Source of the DNA: Breoghania sp037026715
GTDB lineage: Bacteria > Pseudomonadota > Alphaproteobacteria > Rhizobiales > Stappiaceae
Length of the DNA: 64,000 bases
Direction: 5' to 3'
NCBI RefSeq assembly: GCF_037026715.1
Contig: NZ_JBANCG010000008.1
Location: forward strand, 186,001-250,000
Numbering within the stretch: the first letter of the stretch is position 1; each line of letters starts with the position of its first letter. Shown here in pieces: positions 33,566 to 43,200 of the stretch. A model generated the notes under the pieces. The model was given only the letters and a program-made list of their open reading frames with translations. It had not been told where the DNA came from and did no database searches. The position numbers were made by a program, and so were the translations under genes.

Positions 33566-33640
33566 TGGTGGGCGATACTGGGATTGAACCAGTGACCTTT
33601 CCGGTGTGAACGGAACGCTCTCCCGCTGAGCTAATCGCCC
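33566..33640 (-). tRNA. tRNA-Val (anticodon CAC)
   Basis: The minus strand folds as a tRNA: acceptor GGGCGAT pairs with ATCGCCC, the D arm is GCTCAGCGGGAGAGC, the anticodon loop is TTCACAC with anticodon CAC, and the T arm has TTCAATC. The discriminator A and the CCA end are encoded. It sits between the AraC-type gene and the molybdopterin gene. Confidence 0.96.
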
Positions 33641-34003
33641 TTGCCGCCAAGGCTGCGTCGGCTGAGGCCGGCTGCGCTTGGTGCGTGGCGGGTTTTTATG
33701 GGAGATCAACGCGCGAGGCAAGAGGGGAATTCGACAAGCTGGGGGTAAACTGGAAAACTCCACCCCCACCCCGCGCCTTGCGCCGTCACTCCCCGACGTC
33801 ACTCTCACCTCGGCCCGGACAATGCTTCGCGGGCGCGCGCCTCCGGCCGGACGCCTCATCGTGCGTTCGGGCAGGCGTGCGGGCAGGACTGCGCTCCATC
33901 AGACACATGCCCTCCCGCGCTATACGTCCCCGGGGTCCTGCGTTAAACATGTTGGCGGAGGAGACTTCCCGCACCCACGCATCGCCCGCCAAACGGACCA
34001 GCC
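33641..34003. other. 363-bp gap between tRNA-Val and the molybdopterin-subunit gene
   Basis: No gene or repeat of the recurring families is seen. The part next to the tRNA probably contains its promoter on the minus strand (a TTGATC...ATAAAA-like pair around 33700). The rest is GC-rich spacer. Confidence 0.5.
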
Positions 34004-36310
34004 ATGACCAACCCCATGACGACGCCCGATCCGCGATGGATCCGGGAGGAGGACCGCCGTCTCATGACCGGCGGCGGCCGCTACACCGACGATATCCGTT
34101 TCGAGCGCGAGGCGCACATGGCCTTCGTGCGCGCGCCGTTTGCCAGCGCCCGCATCGGCGGGCTCGATTGCGCCGCCGCGCGCGAAATGCCCGGCGTCCT
34201 CGCCATCCTGACAGGGAAGGACGTGGAGCAGGCCGGTTTCGGCACCATCTCCACCATCGCGCCCGTCAGGCGGGCCGACGGCAGCCCCGCTTTCCAGCCG
34301 CCCTATGCCATGATCTGCGCGGAACGCACGCGCTTCGTCGGCGATATCGTCGCGGCCGTGGTGGCGGAAACGGCGGCTCAAGCGGAGGACGCGCGCGAGG
34401 CCGTCACCGTCGATTACGAGGACCTTGCCGCGGTCACCGAAGTGCTGGAGGCTGTATCCGAGGGCGCGCCGCGCGTCTGGGACGAGGTGCCGGACAACGT
34501 CGCCTATCTCCACCGGGCCGGCGACATGGCCGCCGTGGAGGCCGCCTTCGCCGAGGCCGCGCACACGGTGGAGACCGACCTGCGCATTTCCCGCCTCGTC
34601 GCCTCGCCCATCGAGCCGCGCTGCGCCATCGGCCTCCACGATGCGCAGACAGACCGCTACACGCTCCATGTCGGCGTTCAGAACACCCATGCCGTTCGCG
34701 ACTACACCGCCGGCCTGATGAACATTCCGCCGGAACGGCTGCGGCTCGTCACCGGCGATGTGGGCGGCTCCTTCGGCATGAAGAACGCGCCGCTGCCGGA
34801 ATACGTGCTTGTGCTGTGGGCCGCACGCCAGCTGGGGCGGCCGGTGCGCTGGCTCTCAAGCCGCAACGAGGCCTTCCAGGGCGATCCCCATGCCCGCGAC
34901 CAGGCAAGCCATGCCGCGCTGGCGCTCGATGCCGAAGGCCGGTTCCTGGCGCTGAAGGTGACGACGCTCGCCAACCAGGGCGCCTATTTCAGCCGCAACA
35001 CGCCGACCTCGGCGATCGGCAATGTCGGCGGGCTCGCCGGGGTCTACCGCACGCCGGCGATCGCGGTGGAGGTGCGCGGCGTCCACACCCACACCCAGCC
35101 GATCACCCCCTATCGCGGCGCCGGCCGGCCGGAGGCGACCTACATCATCGAGCGGCTGATCGACCTCGCCGCCGCCCGCACCGGCATCGACCGGGTGGAT
35201 CTTCGCCGCCGCAACATGATCAGCCCGGCCGAAATGCCGTTCAGGACGGGCCTCACCTACACCTATGACAGCGGCGATTTTCCCGCCGTTCTCGACCGTG
35301 CGCTCAAGGCCGCCGACTGGGACGGCTTTGCCGCGCGCAAGGCCGAGAGCACGGCACGCGGGCGCCTGCGCGGCATCGGCATCGCCAACCCGATCGAGAT
35401 CGCCGGCGGCCCCTTCGGCAAGCCGTTTTCCGAATTCGCCGAGGTGCGCTTCGACGAGACGGGCAAGGCCACGGTGCTGATCGGCGGGCAGGATGTCGGC
35501 CAGGGCACGCGCTCCACCTTCGCGCAGATGACACTCGACTTCCTGGGCCTTGAGCGCGACCGGCTGGAGATCGTCACCGGCGACACCTACCGCGTGGCCC
35601 GCGGCACCGGCACCTTCGGCTCGCGCACCATGGGCTCCGGCGGCACGGCGCTTTTCCGCGCGGCGGAGGAGGTCAAACGCAAGGCGCTGCTGAAGGCCGC
35701 CGATCATCTGGAGGCAGCTCCCGAGGATATCGCCTTCGAGGCCGGCGCCTTCCGCATTTCCGGCACAGACCGCTCCGTCAGCCTGCATGCGCTCGCCGCC
35801 TCCGATCCGGCGGGGCTTTCGGCGGATGCCTGGGCGGCACCGGAAAACGCCACCTTTCCCAATGGCTGCCACGTCTGCGAAGTCGAAATCGATCCGGAAA
35901 CGGGCCGCACCGATATCCTCGCCTATACGGTGGTGGACGATGTCGGCACCGTCGTGAACCCGGCGCTGGTCAAGGGCCAGGTCCAGGGCGGCGTCGCGCA
36001 AGGCTACGGCCAGGCGGTGGGCGAGGAAGTGGTCTTCGAGGCTGGCACCGGGCAACTCGTCACCGGCTCCTTCATGGATTACCGGATGCCGCGCGCCGAC
36101 GACCTGCCGGAAATCGAGGTGATCCCGCACGCGGTGCCGACGGCGGTCAATCCGCTGGGCGTCAAGGGCGCCGGCGAGGCGGGAACGGTCGGCGCCCTGC
36201 CCTGCGTCGTCTCCGCCATCATGGATGCGCTGTCGTCTCTCGGCATCGACCATATCGACATGCCGGTGACGCCAGAGAAGATCTGGCGCGCGATTTCGGA
36301 ACGCGGATAG
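34004..36310 (+). CDS. xanthine dehydrogenase family molybdopterin-binding large subunit (orphan)
   Basis: The product is 768 residues of the xanthine oxidase/CoxL family. The N-terminal part (MTGGGRYTDDIR) and the cofactor-binding motifs VGGSFG (253-258) and PYRGAGRPE (369-377) are present. The catalytic Glu is E725 in VKGAGEAG. The CO-dehydrogenase signature, with a cysteine in the loop equivalent to PYRGAGR, is absent, so a true form I CO dehydrogenase is excluded. The usual iron-sulfur and FAD subunits are not encoded on either side, which makes this an orphan. Partners may be elsewhere in the genome, or it may act on an aldehyde or N-heterocycle with an unlinked electron carrier. The upstream half of the gap to leuD carries repeats. 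Confidence 0.92.
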   Translation: MTNPMTTPDPRWIREEDRRLMTGGGRYTDDIRFEREAHMAFVRAPFASARIGGLDCAAAREMPGVLAILTGKDVEQAGFGTISTIAPVRRADGSPAFQPPYAMICAERTRFVGDIVAAVVAETAAQAEDAREAVTVDYEDLAAVTEVLEAVSEGAPRVWDEVPDNVAYLHRAGDMAAVEAAFAEAAHTVETDLRISRLVASPIEPRCAIGLHDAQTDRYTLHVGVQNTHAVRDYTAGLMNIPPERLRLVTGDVGGSFGMKNAPLPEYVLVLWAARQLGRPVRWLSSRNEAFQGDPHARDQASHAALALDAEGRFLALKVTTLANQGAYFSRNTPTSAIGNVGGLAGVYRTPAIAVEVRGVHTHTQPITPYRGAGRPEATYIIERLIDLAAARTGIDRVDLRRRNMISPAEMPFRTGLTYTYDSGDFPAVLDRALKAADWDGFAARKAESTARGRLRGIGIANPIEIAGGPFGKPFSEFAEVRFDETGKATVLIGGQDVGQGTRSTFAQMTLDFLGLERDRLEIVTGDTYRVARGTGTFGSRTMGSGGTALFRAAEEVKRKALLKAADHLEAAPEDIAFEAGAFRISGTDRSVSLHALAASDPAGLSADAWAAPENATFPNGCHVCEVEIDPETGRTDILAYTVVDDVGTVVNPALVKGQVQGGVAQGYGQAVGEEVVFEAGTGQLVTGSFMDYRMPRADDLPEIEVIPHAVPTAVNPLGVKGAGEAGTVGALPCVVSAIMDALSSLGIDHIDMPVTPEKIWRAISERG

Positions 36311-36435
36311 GCGCGGCACGGTTTGGCCGAGAAGGCGGCATCGGTGAAAGGCTGAAACGATCCGGGTTGACGCCGGAGGGATGGGCGCAAAGGCCACGCC
36401 GCCAGAATTACCGCCGGATCCACCCCCCATTCGAT

Positions 36436-36542
36436 TGTCATCCCCGCGCAGGCGGGGATCCAGTAACCACAGGATCCAGCTGCGGCGCACAAGCCGCAAA
36501 CGTCTCTGGAGTGCTGGATTCCCGCCTGCGCGGGAATGACAT
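36436..36542. repeat. Intergenic inverted repeat, family C copy 2
   Basis: The left arm contains ATCCCCGC-GCAG-GCGGGGAT and the right arm ATTCCCGC-CTGC-GCGGGAAT. Both are perfect stems although the second base pair differs (C:G against T:A). It is in the 647-bp gap between the molybdopterin-subunit gene and leuD. Confidence 0.9.
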
Positions 36543-36695
36543 CGTGCAAGACGGGGATCTGCCCGCGCCCCCAAACAGGCGCCCCGGCACGGACACCGGC
36601 GCCAGCACAGGCACAGATCGGGGCATGCGGCCTTCCCCCTCTGTCATGCCCACCGCGCTCCAATTTGAAATCGCGAGGCGACGCTCAATCCCTCC

Positions 36696-36790
36696 GCCGT
36701 CATTGCCCGGCGAAGTCCGGGCAATCCATGGCTGGCCGTGGAATGCCTGGCTTGCACTGGATCACCCGGACAGAGCCGGGTGATGACGGC
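36696..36790. repeat. Intergenic inverted repeat, family D copy 2
   Basis: GCCGTCATTGCCCGG-CGAAGT-CCGGGCAAT forms the left arm. The right arm is ATCACCCGG-ACAGAG-CCGGGTGAT, ending GACGGC. Left and right inner stems differ by paired changes (TTGCC/GGCAA against TCACC/GGTGA). It follows the family C copy by about 150 bp. Confidence 0.85.
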
Positions 36791-36891
36791 AGAGGGATCG
36801 GAGCGCCAACTGCCGGTCTCACGCAGGGTTCCCGCCCCGTCGCCCCGTCGCCCGCATTGCACCCGCCTTGGTCTCCCGCTTTCTCTGGCGC

Positions 36892-36931
36892 AAAGAAAAA
36901 GCCCCTCCCCCGGCCATCCGGGAAAGGGGCT
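36892..36931 (-). terminator. Terminator of leuD
   Basis: On the minus strand AGCCCCT...AGGGGCT forms a seven-pair stem, extended by an internal CCCGG/CCGGG, and is followed by a TTTTTCTTT tail. It lies about 26 bp after the leuD stop. Confidence 0.88.
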
Positions 36932-36957
36932 CATCGTCTCTCAAGGACGCGTGCGTC

Positions 36958-37563
36958 CTACACCCAGGGGCGCGCCTCTTCCATCTTGTGCTCGAAACCG
37001 GCGATGGTCTCGGCGCGCTGCATGGTCTGGCCGATGTCATCGAGGCCGTTCAGCAGGCAGTGCTTGAGGTGCGGGTCGATCTCGAAGGAGATCGTGCCGC
37101 CGTCCGGGCCCTTGATCTCCTGGGCTTCAAGATCGACGGTGAGCGTCGCGTTGGAGCCGCGCTCGGCGTCGTCCATCAGCTTTTCCAGCTCGTCTTCCGA
37201 TACCCGGATCGGCAGAATGCCGTTCTTGAAGCAGTTGTTGTAGAAGATGTCGGCGAACGACGTGGAGATCACGCAGCGGATGCCGAAGTCGAGCAGCGCC
37301 CACGGCGCATGCTCGCGCGACGAGCCGCAGCCGAAATTGTCGCCCGCAACCAGGATCTTGGCATTGCGGTAGGCCGGCTGGTTGAGAATGAAATCGGGGT
37401 TTTCCGAGCCGTCGTCATTTGTGCGCATCTCGTGGAAGAGTGCCATGCCGAGGCCGGTGCGCTTGATCGTCTTCAGGAACTGCTTGGGGATGATCATGTC
37501 GGTGTCGATGTTGATCAGCGGCAGCGGCGCCGCAACACCCGTCAGCGTGGTGAACTTGTCCAT
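36958..37563 (-). CDS. leuD: 3-isopropylmalate dehydratase small subunit
   Basis: The product is 201 residues, the normal length for the small (swivelling) subunit. Typical segments are the MDKFTTLTGVAAPLP start, IDTDMIIPKQFLK, GDNFGCGSSREHAPWAL and NNCFKNGILPI. It pairs with LeuC to isomerise 2-isopropylmalate in leucine synthesis; leuC is not in this window. It lies 45 bp downstream of argC on the same strand, which may be chance. Confidence 0.96.
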   Translation of the reverse strand: MDKFTTLTGVAAPLPLINIDTDMIIPKQFLKTIKRTGLGMALFHEMRTNDDGSENPDFILNQPAYRNAKILVAGDNFGCGSSREHAPWALLDFGIRCVISTSFADIFYNNCFKNGILPIRVSEDELEKLMDDAERGSNATLTVDLEAQEIKGPDGGTISFEIDPHLKHCLLNGLDDIGQTMQRAETIAGFEHKMEEARPWV

Positions 37564-37608
37564 TTCGTCCTCTTCTTGCTCCCGAAATCGCCAATTCAGT
37601 GCCGGTGC

Positions 37609-38550
37609 TCAGGCCGCGAGACTTTCCGCCTCGTCGCAGCCGAGCAGCAGGTTCATGTTCTGGACGGCCGCGCCCGAGGCGCCCTTGCCGAGATTGTCGT
37701 AGACGGCGACCAGCACCGCCTGCCGGCGCTGATCGTTGCCGAAGACATGCAGCCGCATGCCGTTGGTGCCGTTGAAGCTGCGCGGATCGAGCGCGGGCAG
37801 CTTGTCGACCAGCGCCAGCTCCGCCACATCCACGAAGCCGCCGGGCCGGAACCAGGCCCGGATCGCATCGTAGAGCATCGCGACGGTGACGTTGCCCGGC
37901 AGCGTCGAGAGCTGCAGCGGCACCATCGTCACCATGCCTTGCGCGTAGTTGCCGACCGACGGCACGAAGACCGGATCGATCCCCATCTTCGAATAGAGCT
38001 TCATCTCCGGCAAGTGCTTGTGGTTGAGCGTCAGCCCGTAGGGCGCAAACGGAGCGGGATCGGCAGCGGCCTCATAGGCCTCGATCATCTTGCGCCCGCC
38101 ACCGGAATAGCCGGAAATCGCGTTGACGGCGAAGGGATAGTCCGCCGGCACCAGCCCGCCCTCGATCAGCGGGCGCACGGTCGCGATCACGCCTTGCGGA
38201 TAGCAGCCGGGATTGGCGACGCGCTTCGATGCGGCGATGACGCCCGCCTGATCGCCCGACATTTCCGCAAAGCCGTAGGCCCAGGCCGGGTCCACACGAT
38301 GCGCGGTGGAGGCGTCGATCACGCGGGTGGTGTCGTTGTCGATCAGCGAGACCGATTCCTTCGCCGCGTCATCCGGCAGGCAGAGAATGGCGATGTCTGC
38401 GGCGTTCAGAAGCTCCGCGCGCGCGGCCTGTTCCTTGCGCCGCTCCGCCGGCACGGAGAGAAGCTCGATATCGCGGCGCTGGGCCAGACGCTCGCGGATC
38501 TGCAGACCCGTTGTGCCGGCTTCGCCATCGATAAAGATCTTCGCGACCAT
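37609..38550 (-). CDS. argC: N-acetyl-gamma-glutamyl-phosphate reductase, type 2
   Basis: The product is 313 residues starting MVAKIFIDGEAGTTGLQI. The nucleotide-binding GEAGTTGLQI and the catalytic C116 in ANPGCYPQG mark the short type 2 ArgC family common in Alphaproteobacteria. It reduces N-acetylglutamyl phosphate in arginine biosynthesis. The ATG at 38550 fits the family start. The frame is open further upstream but is not conserved-looking. Confidence 0.95.
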   Translation of the reverse strand: MVAKIFIDGEAGTTGLQIRERLAQRRDIELLSVPAERRKEQAARAELLNAADIAILCLPDDAAKESVSLIDNDTTRVIDASTAHRVDPAWAYGFAEMSGDQAGVIAASKRVANPGCYPQGVIATVRPLIEGGLVPADYPFAVNAISGYSGGGRKMIEAYEAAADPAPFAPYGLTLNHKHLPEMKLYSKMGIDPVFVPSVGNYAQGMVTMVPLQLSTLPGNVTVAMLYDAIRAWFRPGGFVDVAELALVDKLPALDPRSFNGTNGMRLHVFGNDQRRQAVLVAVYDNLGKGASGAAVQNMNLLLGCDEAESLAA

Positions 38551-38675
38551 CGTCCCATGCTCCTCAACACCGGCGCCCAGCGGCCGGTTCACATAAACTG
38601 CGCTCTCAGCGTCGCGGTTCAATACACGCAATGCGGTCAATTGTCATCCGGGGCGCACGCCCCTGATAACCTGGG

Positions 38676-38993
38676 TCAGGGCTTCACGCTTGCAAGGACC
38701 GAGCGCCAATCCTGCCGGGCGCCAAGCACACGCACAACGGAAATAGAGCCATCGGCATCATCGTAGACGATCAGTTGCGTCCCGTGGACGTGAATGCGCA
38801 CCGGCGGCCTGAATTCGTCGTAACGCGGCGCCATGGCAGGCATTGCGGCGATGGCGGCGAAAACCCGCATCAGTTCGTCGATGTGGTCATCGGCCTGCCG
38901 CTCGGACCAGGTGCGCGCCGTGTAGCGCCAGATTTCCTCCAGATCGTCCTGCGCCCGCGGCGTGAGGCGAACGCCGGGAAGGCTAGCCGGCAT
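38676..38993 (-). CDS. parE: ParE/RelE-superfamily toxin of a type II toxin-antitoxin pair
   Basis: The product is 105 residues with the ParE/RelE fold: RLTPRAQDDLEEIWRYTARTW near the N-terminus, then RPPVRIHVHGTQLIVYDD and ISVVRVLGARQDW. The last segment matches the ParE core. ParE toxins usually poison DNA gyrase; this one has not been tested. It overlaps the antitoxin gene by 11 bp, so they are translated together. It lies 125 bp upstream of argC on the same strand. Confidence 0.88.
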   Translation of the reverse strand: MPASLPGVRLTPRAQDDLEEIWRYTARTWSERQADDHIDELMRVFAAIAAMPAMAPRYDEFRPPVRIHVHGTQLIVYDDADGSISVVRVLGARQDWRSVLASVKP

Positions 38994-39225
38994 CGCGTGA
39001 ACGCATGCGCGCCTTGAAGGCTTGCGGGTCGAAAGTGACCGGCTCGCCGCTCTCCACACCTTCCGAAATCGCAGCCTGAAGCATGTCCACGGCGGCCTGC
39101 CGCTCCTGATCCTTGCGGATCAGATCGCGCACATAGTCGCTCGCATTGCTGTAGCGCCCGTCGGCGCTGCGGCTTTCCACCCACGCCTTCATGGCGTCGG
39201 GAAGCGATACGTTCATCGTCGCCAT
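38983..39225 (-). CDS. parD: ParD-family antitoxin
   Basis: The product is 80 residues. The N-terminal half is a ribbon-helix-helix domain (MATMNVSLPDAMKAWVESR, then GRYSNASDYVRDLIRKDQE), as in ParD/CopG antitoxins that bind their own promoter. The C-terminal half is acidic and would wrap the toxin. The frame is open upstream to 39327, but the ATG at 39225 is the start that begins at the domain. It ends inside the toxin gene start (11 bp overlap). Confidence 0.9.
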   Translation of the reverse strand: MATMNVSLPDAMKAWVESRSADGRYSNASDYVRDLIRKDQERQAAVDMLQAAISEGVESGEPVTFDPQAFKARMRSRDAG

Positions 39226-39337
39226 GGTCTCAACCTTCCCCTGACCCCAAAGGCCCGCGCCCTTTCTCCCCCAAGCAAGCAAGATAGCGCAAGTTGCAGG
39301 AATGGCAAACTTTGCCATTCCCCTCACCTCGCCCCAC

Positions 39338-39949
39338 TCACCGAGCCATCGAATGATATTCCTCGTTCGGTTTCATGTCGGTCGCGGCCGCGACCCGGTT
39401 CGACATGTTGAAGAACCCCGTCACGCTGGCGATGTCCCAGATGTCGCGATCTGAGAACCCTGCGTCGCGCAAACGCTGCCGGTCGGCCTCCACGATCTCC
39501 GCCGGCCTCTCCGTCAGCTTCACGGCGAAATCGAGCATGGCACGCTGTTTTTCGCTCAGATCCGCCACCCGGTAGTTCATCACCATCAGTTCGCCGAGCT
39601 TCGGATCGCCGGAATATTGCCTGACCGCTGCCCCGTGCGCGGTCAGGCAGTAGAAACAGCGGTTCACGCTTGAGACCGCCACCGCGATCATCTCCCGCTC
39701 CAGCTTCGACAGCCTTGATGCCCCCAGCATCAGGTCGTTGTACATGTCGGTGAAGGCCCTGAGCTTCACGTCGTCGAAGGCATAGGCCTTCAACACGTTG
39801 GGCACGAGACCCAGCTTTTCCTGGCACTTTTCGAAGTAGCGCGCCGTCGCCTCGCTCACCTCGCAGGCGCCCCCGTTCGCGCCCCCGTCCGTCCCAAGGT
39901 CGAGCGCCGTCACGCGCATGTCGAAAGCCTCTGTCATATGGTCCGTCAT
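39338..39949 (-). CDS. peroxidase-related (AhpD/carboxymuconolactone decarboxylase-like) enzyme
   Basis: The product is 203 residues with the AhpD-type core: E85 and the redox motif C98-F-Y-C101 with H105 (NRCFYCLTAHGAA). This CxxC-x3-H layout is the catalytic centre of alkylhydroperoxidase AhpD and the larger peroxidase-related family, which remove organic peroxides using a thiol partner. The ATG at 39949 follows a poorly defined ribosome site; the frame is open further upstream to 40117 but without conserved sequence. It is 113 bp upstream of parD with no clear operon link. Confidence 0.88.
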   Translation of the reverse strand: MTDHMTEAFDMRVTALDLGTDGGANGGACEVSEATARYFEKCQEKLGLVPNVLKAYAFDDVKLRAFTDMYNDLMLGASRLSKLEREMIAVAVSSVNRCFYCLTAHGAAVRQYSGDPKLGELMVMNYRVADLSEKQRAMLDFAVKLTERPAEIVEADRQRLRDAGFSDRDIWDIASVTGFFNMSNRVAAATDMKPNEEYHSMAR

Positions 39950-40273
39950 CTGGGTCCTCCCCCGGGTTTTCTCCGGTGCCGGTTTGCGGTTGCTCGCAAG
40001 GAGCTGCGCGACACAAGGATATGTGCGCATGGATCGCCCAACACCTTGCACAAGGAAGCAGAGCATGCCGAAATGACGCAACGGCGGCAATCGACTCGGT
40101 CGCAGCACGTAGAACACCGCAGCTTATGCTGAGCGATTTTTTTACAATTCAGAGGCTTAGCTTCGCTGTCGCGGGTTGAACGCGCCCGCGGCCGGACCAC
40201 ATCTTCCGGCAAGCGCCGCGCTCGCGACCCGCTCGACAGGCCAGCAGTCGACGGCTCACAAGAAGGACATCCG
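39950..40273. other. 324-bp divergent gap before the glutamate dehydrogenase gene
   Basis: The region separates the divergent peroxidase-related gene and the glutamate dehydrogenase gene, so it should carry both promoters. A small CAGC-TTAT-GCTG stem near 40120-40131 followed by seven Ts could be a weak terminator or leader element. No other repeat or gene is seen. Confidence 0.45.
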
Positions 40274-43200
40274 ATGACGGACCCGAAGGAAACGCGCAAG
40301 AGCCAGCTCCTCGACGCCATGCGCCACGAGCTCTCAGGCGGTGTGGATGACGACAGCCTCGCGCGCTATGCACTCGCGCTGTTCAAGCATGCGGCGGCGG
40401 AGGACATCGTCTCCTATTCCGCAGGCGAACTCGCGGCCTTCGCCCGCGCCTCCTGGGCCGATTTCGCCACCCGCACGCCGGCGACGCCGCGCATCCGGAT
40501 CACCAACCCCGTCTTCGACACCGACGCCACCCGCCATCACCACGTCACCGTGATCGAGGTGGTGAACGACAACATGCCGTTCCTGGTCGATTCCATCATG
40601 GGCGAGGTCCAGGACAGCGGGCTGGAAGTGCATCTCATGGTGCACCCGATGCTGAACGTGGAACGCGACGCAGCCGGCGCGCTCGTCTCCAGCCACGCCG
40701 GCGACAAGGACGCAAGCAGCCACTCGATCCGCGAGAGCATCGTCCACATTCACGTCGCCCGCATCGTGTCGGGCGAGGTGCGCGCCGATCTCGCCCAGCG
40801 GCTTGAAAGCGTCGCGCGCAACGTGCGTCTCGCCGTCAACGACTGGCAGCCCATGCGAGAGCGCCTTGCGGAGGCCGTCGAGGGCTACCGCAAGACGCCG
40901 CCTCCCGGCGTTCCGAAAGACCAGCTCGATGAGGCGATCGAGTTCCTCGACTGGCTTCAGGACAACAATTTCACCTTCCTCGGCATGCGCATCTACCGCT
41001 TCGACGGCGGGGTGGAGACGGGCACGCTGACCCGCGAAAGCGGCACCGGCCTCGGCGTTCTCACCGATCCGGAGGTCTACGTGCTGCGCAAGGGCCGCGA
41101 GTTCGTGGTGATGACGCCGGAAATTCGCGAATTCCTGCTGAAACCGCAGCCGCTCATCATCTCCAAGGCCAACGTCAAGAGCCAGGTCCACCGCCGCACG
41201 CACATGGACTATATCGGCGTGAAGCTGTTCGAGGATGACGGTCAGCTGGCGGGCGAATTGCGCATCGTCGGCCTCTTCGCCGCCACCATCTACACCGAAT
41301 CCGTGCGCGCCATCCCCTATCTCGGGCGCAAGGTGCAGCGCTGCCTGGACACCGCCGGCTACGATCCGCACAGCCACTCCGGCCGCGCGCTCGCCAACAT
41401 TCTGGAAGCCTATCCGCGCGACGAGCTGTTTCAGGTCAACGACGCGCTGCTTCTGGAAAACGCCGAGGCCATTCTCCAGCTGCTGGAGCGTCCGCGCATC
41501 CGCATCCTGCCGCGCCGCGACGAGTTCGACCGCTTCGTCTCCATCCTCGCCTTCCTGCCGCGCGACCGCTACAACACCGACGTGCGCATCCGCATCGGCG
41601 ACTATTTCGCGAACGTCTACGAAGGCCGCGTCTCCGCCTGGTACGTGACCTACCCGGAAGGCCCGCTGGTCCGCGTCCACTTCATCATCGGCCATTACGA
41701 GGGCACCACGCCCGATCCCGACCGCGAGGAGCTGGAAAGCGCTGTGGCCGGCATCGTGCGCACCTGGGCCGACGACCTGCACGCCGCGCTCGACAAGGTC
41801 TACGAGCCGGAGGAAGCGCGCGCGGTTGCTACCCGCTATCAGGACGCCTTCCAGGCCGGCTACAAGGAAGCCTTCGACGCCTCCACCGCACTCGCCGACA
41901 TCGCCATCATCGAGGCGCTGAGCCCGGAGCGGCACACGGCCATCGACTTCTACCGCCGCGAGAGCGACGGTGACCACCGCGTGTCGCTCAAGGTCTACCA
42001 TCACGAGACGCCCATTCCGCTGTCGGCCCGCGTGCCGATGCTGGAAAACATGGGCTTCCGCGTCATCAACGAACGCACCTACCGCATCACGCCGGCCGAA
42101 GGGCAGATGTCCTATCTGCACGACCTGACGCTCGATTCGCGGTTCGAGGCGCCGCTCGACCTGCATGACCATCTGCTGAAGCGGCTGGAAGGCCTGTTCA
42201 TGGCGGTTTGGAGCGGCACCGCGGAAAGCGACGGCTACAACGCGCTGGTGCTCTCGGCCAATCTCGGCTGGCGCGACATCGCCATGCTGCGCGCGCTCTC
42301 GCGCTATCTGCGCCAGATCCGGGTGCGCTATTCCGAGGACTACATGTGGGGCACGCTCGGGCGCTACCCGGCTGTCGCGGCGAAGCTCGTGGAGCTCTTC
42401 CACACCCGGTTCGACCCCGGCCATTCCGATGCGGATGCCTCGCTCGCCGCGGCCCGCATCGAGCACGAGATAACGGCCGCGCTGGACGAGGTCTCCAGCC
42501 TCGACGACGACCGCATCCTGCGCCATTTCCTGGCCGTGATCTCCGCGATGCTGCGCACCAACTTCCACCAGCCGCCGGCCCAGCGCGAACCCGGCGATCC
42601 GGACGTGCCCGTCTTCGCCTTCAAGATCGATCCCCACCGCATCGAGGGCATGCCGCAGCCCCGCCCCTTCCGCGAAATCTTCGTCTACAGCCCTCGCGTG
42701 GAAGGCCTGCACCTGCGCTTCGGCAAGGTCGCGCGCGGCGGCTTGCGCTGGTCCGACCGGCCGCAGGATTTCCGCACCGAAGTGCTTGGGCTCGTCAAGG
42801 CGCAGCAGGTGAAGAACGCGGTCATCGTGCCGGTGGGCGCCAAGGGCGGCTTTGTGCCGAAATGGCTGCCGGCCGGCGGGACGCGCGAAGAAATCTTCGC
42901 CGAAGGCACGGCGGCCTACAAGATCTTCGTCTCCACGCTGCTCGACATCACCGACAATCTCGACGGCGACACGGTGGTACCGCCGCCCGACGTCATCCGT
43001 CACGACGACGAGGACCCCTATCTGGTGGTGGCCGCGGACAAGGGCACGGCGACGTTCTCCGACACCGCCAACGCGATTTCGCAGGCGCACGGCTTCTGGC
43101 TCGGCGATGCCTTCGCCTCCGGCGGCTCGGCCGGCTACGACCACAAGAAGATGGGCATCACCGCGCGCGGCGCCTGGGAGGCGGTCAAGCGCCACTTCCG

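Noticed and set aside
34004..36310. Carbon monoxide dehydrogenase large subunit
   Set aside because: The form I signature cysteine loop is replaced by PYRGAGR, and no CoxS or CoxM genes adjoin, so only the broader family is claimed.
40120..40143. Terminator before the glutamate dehydrogenase gene
   Set aside because: The stem is only four base pairs and lies in a divergent promoter region where no transcript is expected to end, so it is noted only in the gap description.
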